NCBI GenBank assembly: GCA_033816765.1
Contig: CM066292.1
Coordinates: 4,898,001-4,962,000 of the forward strand
Source: Nothopassalora personata
Taxonomy: Eukaryota; Ascomycota; Dothideomycetes; Mycosphaerellales; Mycosphaerellaceae
Length of the DNA stretch: 64,000 nt
Direction of reading: 5' to 3'
Shown: positions 24,438 to 37,173 of the stretch, in pieces
Layout: every line of letters starts with the position of its first letter
How positions within the stretch are numbered: position 1 is the first letter of the stretch
Notes under the pieces: model-generated
Database searches by the model: none
What the model was told of the DNA's origin: nothing
The model's input: the letters and a program-made list of their open reading frames with translations, nothing else
Program-made: the position numbers and the translations under genes

Positions 24438-25475
24438 ATGAGTGCAATCACCGAGGAACCTGAGGGCTACGTTGAGCCTCTCAAGGTCCTCATCACCATG
24501 CACGACCAGTGCGACACGCTCCATGTCACCGGCCCACTCGAGGTCTTCGACACTGCTCAGCACGACCCAAAGAACCCAGGTATGCCCTTCCTCCAGCAAT
24601 TGCTGCACGAACCATGCCCACACGTATCGTCTGGCTGATGACGTCTGGCCGCAGAGAGCAAGGCATTCCGCACCATCTTCGCGGGACCTGAGGAGCACGT
24701 GGTCACTGCCCAAGGTGCTCAACTTCGTGCTCACCTGAGCTTCGACGACGCAATGAAGCGTCTTCCTGAGATTGACGTCCTCGTCATTGCTGGCGGCAAC
24801 CACGAGCCCGTGATCAAGCAAAAGCGCCAGCCCCTGCAGCTCATCAAAGCTTTCAGCGACCTCCAGAAGAAGAACCCAGCCAAAGAGCGTACTCTCATGA
24901 CTGTCTGCACCGGTGCCCTCTTCGCCGGCGAAGTCGGCATCCTCAGCGGCCTGACTGCCACCACCCACCCAGACTACGTTACCAAGTTCGAGATCATCTG
25001 CTCCAATGCTGCCCAGCGCGACATGGCCGACCGCGTCGACGTGGTCGAGGAACGCTACGTCGTCAACAACCTCCGCTTCGACCTCGGAGAGAATGAAGAC
25101 GAGAACCCATACATCCTTGACAGGAAGCAGATGAAGGAGCACAAGCGCCGCAAGAGCTCTGCTGGAGCCATCTCACCCATCCCTGAGAACGGTGGCCCGA
25201 CCAATGGCTTACCCAACGGTCGTCGTCCATCCAGTGCTCGCAAGGGCAGCATTAGCTTGAAGATGAGCAACAGCCGCCGCGAGAGTGTTCTGAAGCGTGC
25301 CAACCTCCGCCTCGGTGGTCTTCGTGTGCTCACCACCAGCGGTGTCACCTCTGGTATCGATGGTGCTTTGTACTTGGTCGGAGCTTTGGTCTCCGAGGAG
25401 TCGGCTGATGAGGTCGCTCGCAGGATGTGCCACACCTGGAAGAAGGGTGTGGTCGTTGACGGTATCGATGTCTAA
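24438..25475 (+). CDS. DJ-1/PfpI (ThiJ) superfamily protein with basic insert
   Basis: Two exons, 24438-24579 and 24655-25475, with a 75-bp intron (GTATGC...CCGCAG), give 320 residues. The glutamine-amidotransferase-like fold is clear: KVLITMHDQCDTLHVTGPLE strand and helix, DVLVIAGGNHEP (oxyanion region, about residue 112) and the nucleophile elbow TVCTGALFAGEVGIL with its Cys near residue 151. The C-terminus TTSGVTSGIDGALYLV is also typical. Between these, residues about 205-270 are an inserted Ser/Lys/Arg-rich, low-complexity segment (KEHKRRKSSAGA, RRPSSARKGSISLK) not found in compact family members. Family roles include isonitrile hydration, glyoxalase or protein deglycation and stress defence; I cannot choose between them. 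Most similar in style to the isonitrile hydratase branch. Confidence 0.9.
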
Positions 25476-25887
25476 GCGTATAGCGTGATGGCGCCCAGGG
25501 CGTATTGATTACGGAAACGGGATGTGTAAGTTTACAAGGACGAGACGCTACCTCGCAGATCAAAGCGCAGATGATGGGAATGAGAGAAGGATTAGCTACG
25601 CACGAAACGAATGACAGAGTCAATTGACCTGATGTGCCGTTCCACTACCACTGTCCACTGTTTCAATGGCGGGCACCCAATGCCCAGCAGCTCGAAAGTC
25701 AGTACCGATGAGTATGTCGCTCTAGCCAAGGTATGGTCTGTCTGGGTAATGAGAGCCAGTCGCACGGCTCCAGCGTCAAGAAGAAGTCCGGCTGATCAAG
25801 CAAAAAGAAAGCCCGCCTCTGCCGACCCGCAACACCCGACGACGGTTCTCCTCTCGCAACTTCTCACTCCACCAACGTCAATAAAAG
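25476..25887. other. intergenic region before the Zn2Cys6 gene
   Basis: Holds the promoter and leader of the gene starting at 25888. No other frame is supported. Confidence 0.5.
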
Positions 25888-27836
25888 ATGACGGGCGAGA
25901 ATGGCCACCTTGCCAGCGGCACAAAGCGGTCGTTGAGCCCAGGCGAAGAAGGCCCTCAAGAAGTGCAACAGGGCAGACAGCGGTCGCGCGCTGCTTGCAC
26001 GCCCTGTAGACGGAGGAAGCGGAAATGGTGAGCTTCCTACGTCTCACAAGTCGATGCCATTACATCGTCGCAGCCCATCTTGAAAGGCTTTTGCCCTCGT
26101 GTGTCTATAATCGCAGAGCCGACGGATGTTTCCCGGACATCAACGACAGGCCGCAATGATAGCCAATTTCCTAACCACAACATAGTGACGGTCGCCTTCC
26201 CTGCGCCACATGCGTTCGATATGAATACCAATGCGAATATGCCACCACCTCGAAGCGATCATCGCTGGCGCAGCATGCCGATGTTGCGCAAGAGCCGCCG
26301 CCACCGCAGCCTATAGGCAGGACTCACCCGAGCATCATTCAGCTTCAGAAACATCCTCTCACCGCGCCGGGAGCACGATTCCATCACAGAGGTATTCTCG
26401 ATCCTGTTAAGATCCGGTTCGTTAGAGCCAACTCTGCTGTGGCATTCCCCCGGATCCTTGGGATGGATCTGGAGTCTGATAGTATTCCACGACTGCACTC
26501 TTTTGCCTGGCATCTGGGTGTTCGGCCTGAGCCGCAAGAGGAGCCTGTTGGGATTGCTACGCACCTGACGCTTGCTGATATGCAGAACTATGCGAATGTG
26601 TATTTTCAGGTCGTCAAGCCGGAGTTTGGACTGCTTGAGGAAGCGGAGTTTATGGAGCAAGTCACTGCACGTTTCAAAGACCCTGTTGGAATCAGAGACA
26701 TTGACTGCGTCGCGCTTGGAGTTGCTGCGCTAGGGTCCTTCTTCTCGCCGAAACCACATCCTAAGGAGGACGCTATTTTCATGGATGCGAGGAAAGTGCT
26801 TGTGGAGAAGAGTATCAGCAATTCACCTACACCGAACCATGTTGCTGGCTGGATTCTGAGGACGATCTACCTTCGCTTGACTTCGAGGCCTCATGGAGCT
26901 TGGATCTCGAGTTGTATTACCATGCACCAGGTCGAGGCGAGTGGTTTGCACAAGGAGATACAGACGATCGCTGTTGTCTACCCGCCGACTGTTACGGACC
27001 ACAAACTGGCTAAGAGCCGGCGACGACTGTTCTGGATCTCGCGGGCACTAAACATCATCCTATCATTTGAATATGGCCGCTCCAGGGTCAACTTCGACGT
27101 CGTCACCACCAAGCGCTTCGCTCCCGAGAGCGGAAGTCATGCACATCACTTCGTCGAGCTGGCCGACCTGTTGCCGAACGATTTCGTGGACAGGGAACGC
27201 GAGCCAGACCCGCCTGGAGCCTTGGCTAGAGCATTAGACAAGATCGAGTCGCTGCAGACGGAGTCGCACTTTATTACCCTGCTGAAGGCGGATCTCGCCT
27301 TCGCCATATACCGGCGTTTATGGTTGATGAGTTTGACTGATGCTAAAGATAAGGCAGAAACAGTCGTTAGCATTGGCAAAGCAGCATTGACAGCATCTGC
27401 TAAACTGCTATCGATTAGGACTCCGTGGTGGAATGTGATCTGCACACCTTTTCAGTTCCTCTGCGTTGTCGTAGCTGTTGGGACACCAAGCAGTTTGCTG
27501 CACATCCAGGAAGTCATGAACTTGATGCACAACATCGCACAGACGTACGATACACATATGGTCAGGGAGGCTTACAACCAGGCCACTGCCTTGATTACAA
27601 TGGCTCGGAAACGCAAGCAGAAGGAACTGGATGCACTGAATGCTGTGCCAGAGACACCTCCATTCACTGACCATCCTTCTGCTGGACCCAGTTGCACCCT
27701 CTCGGATGCACCAAACATGGATTGGGCAATCGACATACCGTTCGAGTGGGATATGTTTCTGAATCCTGAGCTGGTCGTATCAAGTCAGCAACCCTTGCCC
27801 ATGGAGAGCGCCTATGCCGACCAGTTCAAGTTTTGA
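25888..27836 (+). CDS. Zn(II)2Cys6 fungal transcription factor
   Basis: Exon 1 is 25888-26027 and exon 2 is 26186-27836 (158-bp intron, GTGAGC...CTAAC...CATAG), giving 596 residues. The intron falls inside the third cysteine codon of the zinc cluster; splicing produces CTPCRRRKRKC then DGRLPCATCVRYEYQC, the exact C-X2-C-X6-C-X5-C-X2-C-X6-C pattern of Gal4-type DNA-binding domains (residues about 36-63). This confirms both the start codon and the splice. The fungal-specific transcription factor domain lies at about residues 180-420, with SRRRLFWISRALN near residue 325 as its signature. The C-terminus has acidic and aromatic residues (WAIDIPFEWDMFLNPE), a possible activation region. It acts in the nucleus; the target is unknown. 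It may control a neighbour, but no shared motif was found. Confidence 0.93.
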
Positions 27837-28423
27837 GGTCCTGGTTGGAGACGATACGTGCTCATATTCGTCCGGTAAGAAGATTTCCATCAAACACGTG
27901 CGCTCGGAGACTTGCTACCGGCCTGGGGCATGATCTTGGCATGCAGCAGCGGAAATTCGTGCCAGTGTCGGACTGCATCCTTTTCTGGTTTCGTTACCGA
28001 AGCGGTGATGATCTCTTGCCGCCGAGGCGTTACACAAAACGTAGATCTTCTAGTTGAATTGCGCACCTCGCCGACTGCAGATTCTGAGGACGAATCACAT
28101 CTCCCCACGAGGTCCTTACACCTTCCTAATCGACAAACTGCATGCTTGGCACTGTATCTATTGAACAACCAGCTACAGCTGACCTTCTTGATTTGCTTAG
28201 GTTCAAATAGCATATCAAAAGATATCGCTTCGCTGATACACGTGCTGTGCTTAGCTGGATGGTCTTCCTGCACGTTTAGCGAAAGATATACTACTGTACC
28301 TATGCACTGCCTGCCAGGGCAGATGCTGCCAAGGTAGGTGTCGCATCCGGATGCAGTACATATAATGGGCAGCAAATCCCCCAAAATGGTCTAAACTTCC
28401 GCGACACGATACATCGTCTCAAC
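27837..28423. other. intergenic region before the HNH nuclease gene
   Basis: No domain-bearing frame. A TATAATGGG box (about 28360) lies about 60 bp upstream of the nuclease start at 28424 and is a plausible TATA element. Confidence 0.45.
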
Positions 28424-29106
28424 ATGGGCCTCAAGACACTCCTGATCGCAGCGGCTGCCGCCAGAGTTGCCGTCGCCGCTCCAGTTGAAGAGCTTACCAA
28501 GAGAGGCAACCTTCCAACGCCTATCTCTGCTTCGACTGCTCGATCATACTTGAACTCGATCACAGTCGAGGCCGAGTCCAACAGCCCAGCGTACGACCGC
28601 GACCTGTTCAACCACTGGATCACCATCAGCGGCTCTTGCAACACCCGCGAGACCGTCCTGACGCGTGACGGCAGCAACGTCCAGACCGACAGTGCTTGTG
28701 CTTCCGTCTCCGGCTCTTGGTACTCCGACTACGATGGCGCCGCCTGGACTGACGCATCCGACGTCGACATCGACCACATCGTGCCCTTGAAAGAGGCTTG
28801 GGTCTCCGGTGCACGGAACTGGGATGATGCTCGTCGCGAGCAGTTTGCGAATGAGTAAGTCACACTGCCAACTAATGTCGAAGTCATATGCTGACTTGAC
28901 AAAGCCTCACCCGTCCTCAGCTGCTCGCTGTCACCGACAATGTCAACCAGGAGAAGGGCGACCAGGACCCTGCTGAGTGGCTTCCTTCGCGCACTGCTTA
29001 CCGATGCACTTATATCCGTGCTTGGGTGCAGGTCAAGTACTACTATGGCCTCTCCATGGACTCTGCGGAGAAGTCGGCTTGCCAGAGCATTCTTGACGGA
29101 TGTTAG
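28424..29106 (+). CDS. secreted HNH endonuclease, DUF1524/GmrSD C-terminal-like
   Basis: Two exons, 28424-28854 and 28905-29106, with a 50-bp intron (GTAAGT...ACTAAT...CAAAG), give 210 residues. Residues 1-19 are a signal peptide (MGLKTLLIAAAAA...AVAA) followed by a KR site (about residue 27) like a Kex2 cleavage motif. The nuclease core is DIDHIVPLKEAWVSGA with RREQFANDLTRPQLLAVTDN, where the Asp-His pair and the Asn/Asp residues bind the metal and phosphate; the splice creates FAND. Cysteine pairs at about residues 67/86 and in the C-terminal part (RCTY, ACQSILDGC) could form disulfides, as expected outside the cell. It probably degrades DNA or RNA outside the cell for nutrition, or acts on a neighbouring organism. 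Confidence 0.92.
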
Positions 29107-29269
29107 AGAAAACGTAACGTACAACGGGTTGCTGAACTACACCATCTTCTCACATTCCAAATCTCATACCTTGAACACTTATCGACTTCTCACCCCAATC
29201 CGACGCCAATACACAAACGCCATATCCATGCAATCCACCACACCCCCTAACTTCGCATTTCCTCCTACA

Positions 29270-29655
29270 TCACAGTCCCAGTGGATTCTCCCCAGTCTGC
29301 TCCTTCCCACCTATCCTCTCCCCGCCAGGCAACTCCTTATCCGGCTTTCCATTATCTTCGTTCGTATAGCCGTAATCCCGCTTCGCTTGCTTCTGAACTT
29401 CGAGAAGCGCTTCCCCGTTCGGGTTCCCGATGGCGCCGGTTACGTGCCCGACAGGTTTCAGGCCGACGCCGAGGACTTTTCCTAGAGGGTCGCCGATGAA
29501 GGAGAGGGGGCCTGGAGTGAGGCGGTTAGGAGGGTTGGTTGTGGGGGGTAGGAGAGAGAGCAGAATTTGGGATAGGGTGGAGGGTGGAGGGTGGGGATGC
29601 GAGGGCGAGGGAGAGGCATACCTTTCTGTTCTTCTTGATCCAGGTAGGTTGGCAT
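29270..29655 (-). CDS. small conserved-looking fungal protein, 91 residues, unknown function
   Basis: Exon 1 is 29655-29622 (MPTYLDQEEQK) and exon 2 is 29511-29270, joined over a 110-bp intron (GTATGC...CCTAAC...CTCCAG). Exon 2 reads GPLSFIGDPLGKVLGVGLKP, VGHVTGAIGNPNGEALLEV, then a Lys/Glu-rich, Gly-rich tail. Repeated GxxLxPVG-like turns and a hydrophilic tail resemble small conserved fungal hypotheticals, but I do not recognise a named family. The exon structure is supported by good splice signals and by the clean frame. A longer continuous frame runs upstream to 30136 but is low-complexity and probably includes the intron and non-coding sequence. It is the last gene before the decayed repeats. 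Confidence 0.68.
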
Positions 29656-30160
29656 ATTGATGTGATGTGATGGGACTGGTTGTGGTTATGTGCCTCTGTG
29701 GAATGTGGGTCGGGATGTTTGCTTGTATGGACTCTTGCCTTGGAAGAGATCGGAGTTGCTCGCACACTTGTACTGCATGGGTCTTGGAGAGGTGTTTCAG
29801 AAACTTGGAATATGCATAGGTCAGGTACCACATTAAACCTACGTGCGATGACATAGCTTGTGGAGGGGATCGCCACGCTGCCTGCGCTTGGGATGGGGAC
29901 GCGTGATGCATTTGGACGATGTCACTTGTGGTGAAAGGGGGCGAGGACTTGGCTTTTGAGAAGATGGTCATGCTTGGTTTGGTATAACTAGACATGCTCG
30001 ATGATGTTGTGAGTGTAATATGGGAAGCACTGCGTCGAGGAGAGACATCGGGCTCGGAAGTCGGCATTAGCACGCTTGAGAACGGCAGTGGCCTAGGCTT
30101 ACAAAACCGGCAAATACCCGCATTCAAAATTCGCAATCCTCCATCCTTATTATTATAGAC
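29656..30160. other. upstream region at the right edge of the gene island
   Basis: Normal base composition up to about 30160, where the RIP signature begins abruptly. It should contain the promoter of the 91-residue gene. No other gene is seen. Confidence 0.5.
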
Positions 30161-31276
30161 TCGCTATTTGTCTGTCAGCCCACTCGCTATATATAATGCC
30201 ACGTCCAGCGATCGATCTAGAGCCCTTTCGTATTAATATCGAGCTATAGACTACCGTTAGATTTATATAGGTAGCTATTCGAGATAACCTCTTTAATCTC
30301 TACGGTATTCGAATTAGTAAACGGACCCTCCGCTAGCGACTCGTAGAGTAGCGAGGGACTCGCGAGGATAATTAGGCTTATAATTAGGCTCGCTAGCCCG
30401 AGCTACGCTAGCGAGTCGAGGAACTATTCTAGAAATATAGCCTCGACGATAGCGAGTCTTATACTATCCTCCGCCTTAATAGATTTAACCTTACCCTTCG
30501 CTAGTATTAAGAGCTACGAAGAGGTATTAGATTAAAGCGTAGTCTTAGTAAAGAATAAGCTCTAGCTATAGAGCCTAAGATATAGCGAGTCCTTTAGGAA
30601 GTTATAAGTAGTAGCTATTAGTAAGACTAGGGCTATCGTAAGCTAGTAAGAGAGCTACGTAAGAGTTATTATATTATTAGACGGTAGGATAGACTCGGTG
30701 TCTATAGACTCGTAGACTAGACTCGCTAACTTTATTAGCGACCGTATTAGGATACTCGCTCGTATAATTAACCCTATCCCTTTTATCTCTTGTAATCCTA
30801 TAATATAAGACCCTATAATACCGCGGTATACGAGGCTAAAAGTAGAAGGTCCTAACGACGTCTAGTTAATCGATGTCTTTCTAAAATACGAGCGCTTTAA
30901 GATATAGATCTACGCTTATATTAACGTCTACTCTTAGCGGGTTATCTAGTACTATATAGGGCCTATAGCGAAGACGAAGTTCTCTATATCTACTTAATAT
31001 ATTATAGTAATATATTACGGTAGTAGGGTACTAAATCGCGTATAATCTAATTAGGGCGTTAAGACGCCTATACTAGCCGATACTTATCTACGAGTCCGAG
31101 AGCAACTCGCTAGTAATCTACTTATGTTCGATAAGGCCTTCTAGTATACCTTAAGTAAGGGCAATTAAACTATTAAATACTAGTAGGGCGAGGGTACTAA
31201 GGCTACATTTAATCGCTAGAGAGACCTCTTTAATTAGTATATTATAATAGGACTCTTTAAGGAAGTACTAGCTATA

Positions 31277-31707
31277 TGTTACGGTTCGGATAAAGGACGG
31301 TGTAGGACGTAGCATAGGGAGAAAGAATTAGAAGACAAGAACTAATCGCTAGGAAGAGAAAGGGACCCTACGTCCGGGTTACGTGCACGACCGCGCGCTT
31401 AGTGTATAGTCGAACACGACCGTAGAAGTAGCGTATAGACGTATACGACCGCACGACTAGGCGACCGGTCGAGTAGATAGACGGACGCCTAACACCGGAT
31501 GGCATATAAGCCTCCTTTATATTTAGGAACGCTAGAAACCCTTATAGTTCTAATGCGTTCAACTTATGTTACTATCTTACTAATTGGAATATAACTCTTA
31601 TTCCTATTATTTATCTTCGCTTAGCTTACTTTAGCCTCTCTAAAGAATACCGCCACGTGACTTGACTTATCTCTCCACTAAGACTAGCCCTAGAACGAGA
31701 CATAACA
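31277..31707 (+). repeat. 5' LTR of copy B (RIP-mutated)
   Basis: 431 bp. It differs from the 3' LTR almost only by transitions in CpA or TpG context (for example GTGCAGG to GTGTAGG and GTCACG to GTTACG). It has TATA-like stretches (GCATATAAG at about 31502, TTTATATTTA at about 31516), and GCGTTCAA (31555-31562) about 40 nt downstream. Confidence 0.95.
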
Positions 31708-31719
31708 CTTTAAACGCCC
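31708..31719 (+). other. candidate primer-binding site of copy B, self-priming type
   Basis: CTTTAAACGCCC directly follows the 5' LTR. Its reverse complement GCGTTTAA differs from LTR GCGTTCAA (31555-31562) by one C-to-T change in CpA context, which RIP would explain. No tRNA 3'-end complement is evident. Confidence 0.5.
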
Positions 31720-31799
31720 TTAGGATAAGCGCTACTTAAGTAGCTAGTAGAGGAATACCCGCCCCTAGCGAAGTAGGAAGCATCCGCCGTACGCTACTA

Positions 31800-32700
31800 C
31801 AATAGACTACTACGAAGAACGATAAGTCTAATAACGATAACGAGCCTACTCTAAGAGAAGAGCGACGTTAAGGCTGCTAAGCTAGACCTCTTCTATAGAG
31901 ATAGGGCTAAGTTCGACAACTAGATCAACTAGATAGATATGTACCTTATGTTTAACCTAGTCGATGCTAATAAGAGAACTATCTTCGCTATTACGTACCT
32001 TCGCGGAAGTGCGCAGAACTGGATTAAACCTTACCTTAAGGAATACCTCGAAGGTATAGGACGATTAGACCCTACCGGAATGTTTAGGAGCTATACCCTT
32101 TTTAAAGAAAAGATAAAATTAATCTTTGGAACCTCGAACGAAGTCTAACAGGCCATACGAATCATTCAACACCTAAAGTAGAAGACGTCTACTTTAGAGT
32201 ATATAGCTAAATTCGAAGAATACGGACAAATTACCGGATAGGACTAGACGGCGTTAATGACTATGTTCCGACGTGGACTTAAAGACTCCGTTAAGGACGA
32301 GTTAATAAGACACGGGGGACGGATTACTAAGCTCGAAGAGCTAATAAAGGCGTCGATTAACATCGATAACTAGCTCTAGGAACGATACTAGGAAAAGAAA
32401 TACGACTCTAAGGTAGGAGGTATAGTAGGATACGCTCCGGATCGTAGACCCTTAGGAGGGTACGTTGCGAAGGGAGAATCCTTACGATAAAGCTAGCCCT
32501 ACTATAGACTATAGCTAATAGAACTAGACGTTACCTAACGAGGACGGAGGATCGACAAGAGTAGGGGCTACGGAAAGCCCTTTAAAGGAAAAGGAAAACT
32601 CACATACTATGCCTATAGTAAGGAAGGTTACATAGCGCGGGATTGCCGCGGTAAAAATATAGTGCGCCGCGAGCAGTTCAATATAATGTAACTAAAGGTA
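31800..32700 (+). pseudogene. gag: decayed gag of copy B
   Basis: The open stretch 31939-32148 reads as the retrotransposon gag domain (AITYLRGSAQNWIKPYLKEY, FRSYTLFKEKIKLIFG). A CCHC knuckle follows near 32600 as TYYAYSKEGYIARDC, with first Cys and His positions changed to Tyr by CpA-to-TpA mutation. The frame is broken by TAG stops. Confidence 0.88.
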
Positions 32701-33779
32701 GGCAAATCTAGGAGTAGTGTTAGACCCCGACAATTTAACTATACCTAGAGAGTAGAGGAGAAGGATAGTAACCGGGTTGCGATGCCTCTCCTAGACCCCT
32801 TATAAGGACGAGGAGGATACTATGTTTAATAACATATACTACTACCAAATAACTAACAATTAAAGACTATTAGATTATTTAGCATAATAGTACGAGGAGT
32901 TAACTATAAAGTTAAGAAAGAATCTCGACACGGTTACGGAAGCCTTCATTAGCGATTCTATTACTAGGACTCGTGTTAAACCTACTACGACGCTAAGTTA
33001 GGTGTAGGGTACTAGCTACGACAACTAGTAGGAACCCTAGGAGCTTAGTACGGACAAAACAAGCTCTAAGAAGTAGACATAGACGAATCTTGCTTCGATA
33101 ACGATAGTAAAGAAAACTAGGATCTAGAATAGAACGGACGCTAGTTACTAGTACCGGAACAATAAACAAATGAACTAGACACTATCGAAGAAGATTACGT
33201 ACCGGAAGAGTTAAGTAAAGACTTATCCGAAGAAGAAGAGAGCGACACGGACGACGAAAACGAAGTATACATATTTACGGTAGATGCGCTAAGGAAACTC
33301 TATAAGTTAATTATCTACCTCTAACGAAGGTACGAAGAATTCCTACTAAAGTTCTTAGGGAAACGATACCTAAACCCTAACGAATTCGACAAGACACTCG
33401 ACATAATAAGGGGCATAGTATAGGGCTACCTAACTATAAACAATACTAAGAACTTAGCTAAAGCGGTTATCGAACGACCACCCATAGGAAGCCGAATAAC
33501 GGATACCGGATACCTAACACCGGTAGGAACTTTCGTCTCGAACGAACTACGAACAGTAGTATAGCATGTACGGGCTCTCTACTTAGAATCGTAGAAGATC
33601 TAGGAACGCAATAGACTACAAGTGTAGATATAGGGCAACGGGCTACAGGTTCTAGCCGAAGCCTCTAGGTACGAAGCATAGCGAACTACATACTATTCGG
33701 GAAAAGGATTAGCTCTCTAGGAATAAGCGACCGGAGGGAGTTATACAATACTTAGGCTCACGCATCGACATTAAACATA

Positions 33780-36700
33780 GTTTTCTAGACATAAGCAATC
33801 GTTAACGGACATAAGACTAGTGTTATAATCGACTTAGGAGTAGTAGGGAATTTCATCTCCGAGTCTTTCGTAAGAAGAAACGGGTTCGCTACCCTAAAGA
33901 AGAAATAGGGTTACGAGTTAATCGCGGTAAACGGATTATCGTTACCTAGCGTAGAATAGGAGACGACACTATTGCTACTAGCTATCTAACAGCACTACGA
34001 GAATATTACCTTAGATGTTACTAATATAGCTAGTTATAACATAGTATTAGGTATGCCTTAGTTAAGAAAGTACAATCTAGTAATCGACTAGAGAAGAGGA
34101 GTTCTTACATTTAGGGAATGCGACTGTATTATCGACATTTAGCCTACGCATCGATAGCGGACGATAGTAGATAAGGCAAAGAAACAGCTTAACGCATTCG
34201 AGCTTACGCCGACTAGAAGGATAGAAGAACTACCTTCGACCGGGATAGACACTAGCGTAGGGTCGCCGGGTTACGAAGTTACTAGAAGTAATAGAAGTAA
34301 CGCACTATCGAAGAATACTAATATCTTAGAGTTAAGTATTCCTAAGGAGTATCGTAAGTAGTCGCGACTCTTTAAAGAGGAGAGAGGCAAAACCGCCTTA
34401 CCTAAGCACCGCCTATAGGATTATAAGATTAACATTTAGCTAGGGAAAGAGCCTCTATAGGGACCCCTATATTAAATGTCTAAGAAAGAGCTACAGACCC
34501 TACGAGAATAGCTAAAGGAGAAACTAGCTAAAGGATAGATAAGAAGATCTACCTCGAGTATAGGAACTCTATATATGTTCGTTCTAAAAGTAAACGGGAA
34601 GTTACGACTCGTATAAGACTATAGGAAGTTAAACGAGATTACGATTAAGAACCGATACCCGCTACCTAACATCGAAGAAGCATAAGATAGATTAACCGGA
34701 TCGGACTAGTATACGAAGATTAACCTACAAGATGCCTTCTATACTATACGAATAGTAGAAGGAGAAGAATAGAAAACCGCTTTTAGAACAAGATACGGAC
34801 TCTACGAATTCTTAGTTATGCTAATAGGATTAACTAACGCACCCGCATCCTGCTAGGACCTTATTAACGAAACACTTAGAGACCTACTCGACGTATACGT
34901 TATCGCCTACATAGACGACATACTAGTCTACACGAAAGGATCCCTATAGGAACACATAAGATAAGTCTAAGACGTCTTCGAACGACTTACGCAATTAGGA
35001 TTTAAGACGGCACCCGAGAAATACGAATTCTATAAGAAAGAAGTTAAATTCTTAGGCTTTATTATTAGCACTATAGGGATAACGATCGACCCTACGAAGA
35101 CATAGTCAATTAGAGAATAGCTAGAACCAAAAACCGTTAAGGACGTACAATCATTCCTTAGACTAGCGAACTATAACCGGAAATTCATTAAGGACTACGT
35201 AAAGACAGCAACACTAATAACGATGCTTATAAGAAAAGACGTTACCTAGAAATAGGGAAAGGAACAGATTAAAGCGTTTAAGAAACTTAAGGAACAATGC
35301 GCTTTAGCCCCTACGCTTCGACTATTCGATAGTAGTAAGGAAGTCTACATCGAGACCGATGCGTCTAATATAGCAATAGGCGCGTGTTTAACATAGACAC
35401 ACGATAGGTAGAGACACCTAGTAGCCTATTATTCCCGGAAAATAACCATAGCGGAACAGAACTACGACATCTATAATAAAGAGCTTCTAGCTATTGTTGC
35501 TACTATACAACATTAGAGAGTATATGTCGAGGGCCTACCGAAGTTAACGATTCTTTCTAACTATAAGAATCTTACGTACTTTACGACGACGAAAGAACTT
35601 ACCCGAAGGCAAGCCCGCTAGTCGGAGCTACTAGGATAGTATAAGTTCGAAATTAAATATACTCTAGGACGAGAGAACGGCCGCGCGGACGCGCTAAGCT
35701 GAAGAAGCGACTATATAGAAGGAAAAGAACTAGTATAACACAAAATATTAAAGACGAACCCCGACGGAAGTCTTAGTACTAACATAAGAGAATTTAACAA
35801 CATCGTACGGATATTAGGCGATAGGGACGAACAATTCCCTACATCGCAAGGAAAATACTAAGTACCTAAGGATCGAGAAGAAGAATACATACGATAACAT
35901 TACGACGGACTAACTTATAGACACCCTAGAACTTTAAAAACAATAGACCTAATATAACGCAGTTTCTTATTTCTATAGATAAGACTTAAGGTGTTACGCT
36001 ACATTAAACAATGCGTACACTACTAACGAAACAAGGCTACGAGACATGTAAAATACGGTTACCTACAGTTTAGGACACTACCGATAAAACCATAGGACGA
36101 AGTTATAATAGACTTTATTACGAAACTCCTACCGTTAAGAGATTGAATTACGAAACAACTATACGACATAATACTAGTTATAGTTAATAGACTTACGAAA
36201 TACGTACACTTTATTCCTACATCGGAAACGTACAATATAGAGCAGCTCGGATACCTCGTACTAGATAGACTTATCTAATACCACGGATTCCCTTAAGCGT
36301 TTATAACGGATAGAGACAAGCTATTTACATTAAACTACTAGAAGACGCTTATAGGAACGATCGGAATTAAATATAAGCTATTAATAGCATATTATCCGGA
36401 AATAGACGGATAAACCGAAAGGATAAATTAAACGCTAGCACAATACCCACGACACTACATCAATTATACATAAGACAACTAGGTCTTATTACTGCTAATA
36501 GCGTAGATTGTACTAAACAACTACAAATTAGAGACAACTTTAACGACACTATTTTATACGAACTTTAGTAAAGATCCTAACCTATTTAGAACACCTAGAT
36601 CTCACCTACAAGCCGAAAGAGCAATCGTAACGACGGATACTCTTAAGGAAGTGCACAAAGAAACACGTAAGGCGATCGAAAATGCATAACGAAAACTGTC

Positions 36701-37100
36701 TCGATAACGGTAGGACACGAGAAAAATGGCACCTCTACTAAAAGAGGGGGATAAGGTCTATCTCCTTACAAAAAACTTGAGAATAAGAAGATAGACTAAG
36801 AAACTAGATTACGTTAAGGTCGGACCATTTTTTATCGACAAAGTTATAGGACTAGTTAACTACCGCCTACGGCTACCACTAGACGCAAAAATCCACCTAG
36901 TCTTCTATATCTCTAAGTTAGAACCCGTAGACACTAAAACACCCTACTAGGAGAGCTTCTATTTCGAGCCGGAAGTAGAAAATGAATTCGAAGTCGAAAG
37001 AATCCTAGATAAGAAAGGTTAGCGATACCTTGTTAAATGGAAAGGATACGACGAATTAGAAAATTACCTAGGAACTAGAAAGGAACCTACGAAACTGTTA
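33780..37100 (+). pseudogene. pol: decayed pol of copy B
   Basis: The plus strand shows protease (IDLGVVGNFISESFV near 33830, the catalytic Asp kept and the following Ser changed by RIP), RT (YIDDILVYT near 34910-34935) and RNase H (ETDASNIAIGACL near 35350). Integrase and a chromodomain follow (VERILDKKG, YLVKWKGYDE, about 36990-37060). TAG and TAA codons occur throughout, replacing Trp and Gln. Domain order is standard for a chromovirus. Confidence 0.9.
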
Positions 37101-37173
37101 GCAAAGGCTCTAGGAGTATAAAAAACGGTCTAGTAGACTAACCCCCGCGTTAGAGACTAATCTGCTAGAAAGC

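Noticed and set aside
24420..25142. 240-codon minus frame over the DJ-1 gene
   Set aside because: Antisense shadow of a well-supported spliced gene; Leu/Val-rich composition reflects reverse reading.
29270..30136. Continuous 288-codon minus-strand frame
   Set aside because: Only the 3' part looks like protein. A strong intron at 29621-29512 and an ATG at 29655 give a clean 91-residue gene; the upstream part is low-complexity and probably promoter.
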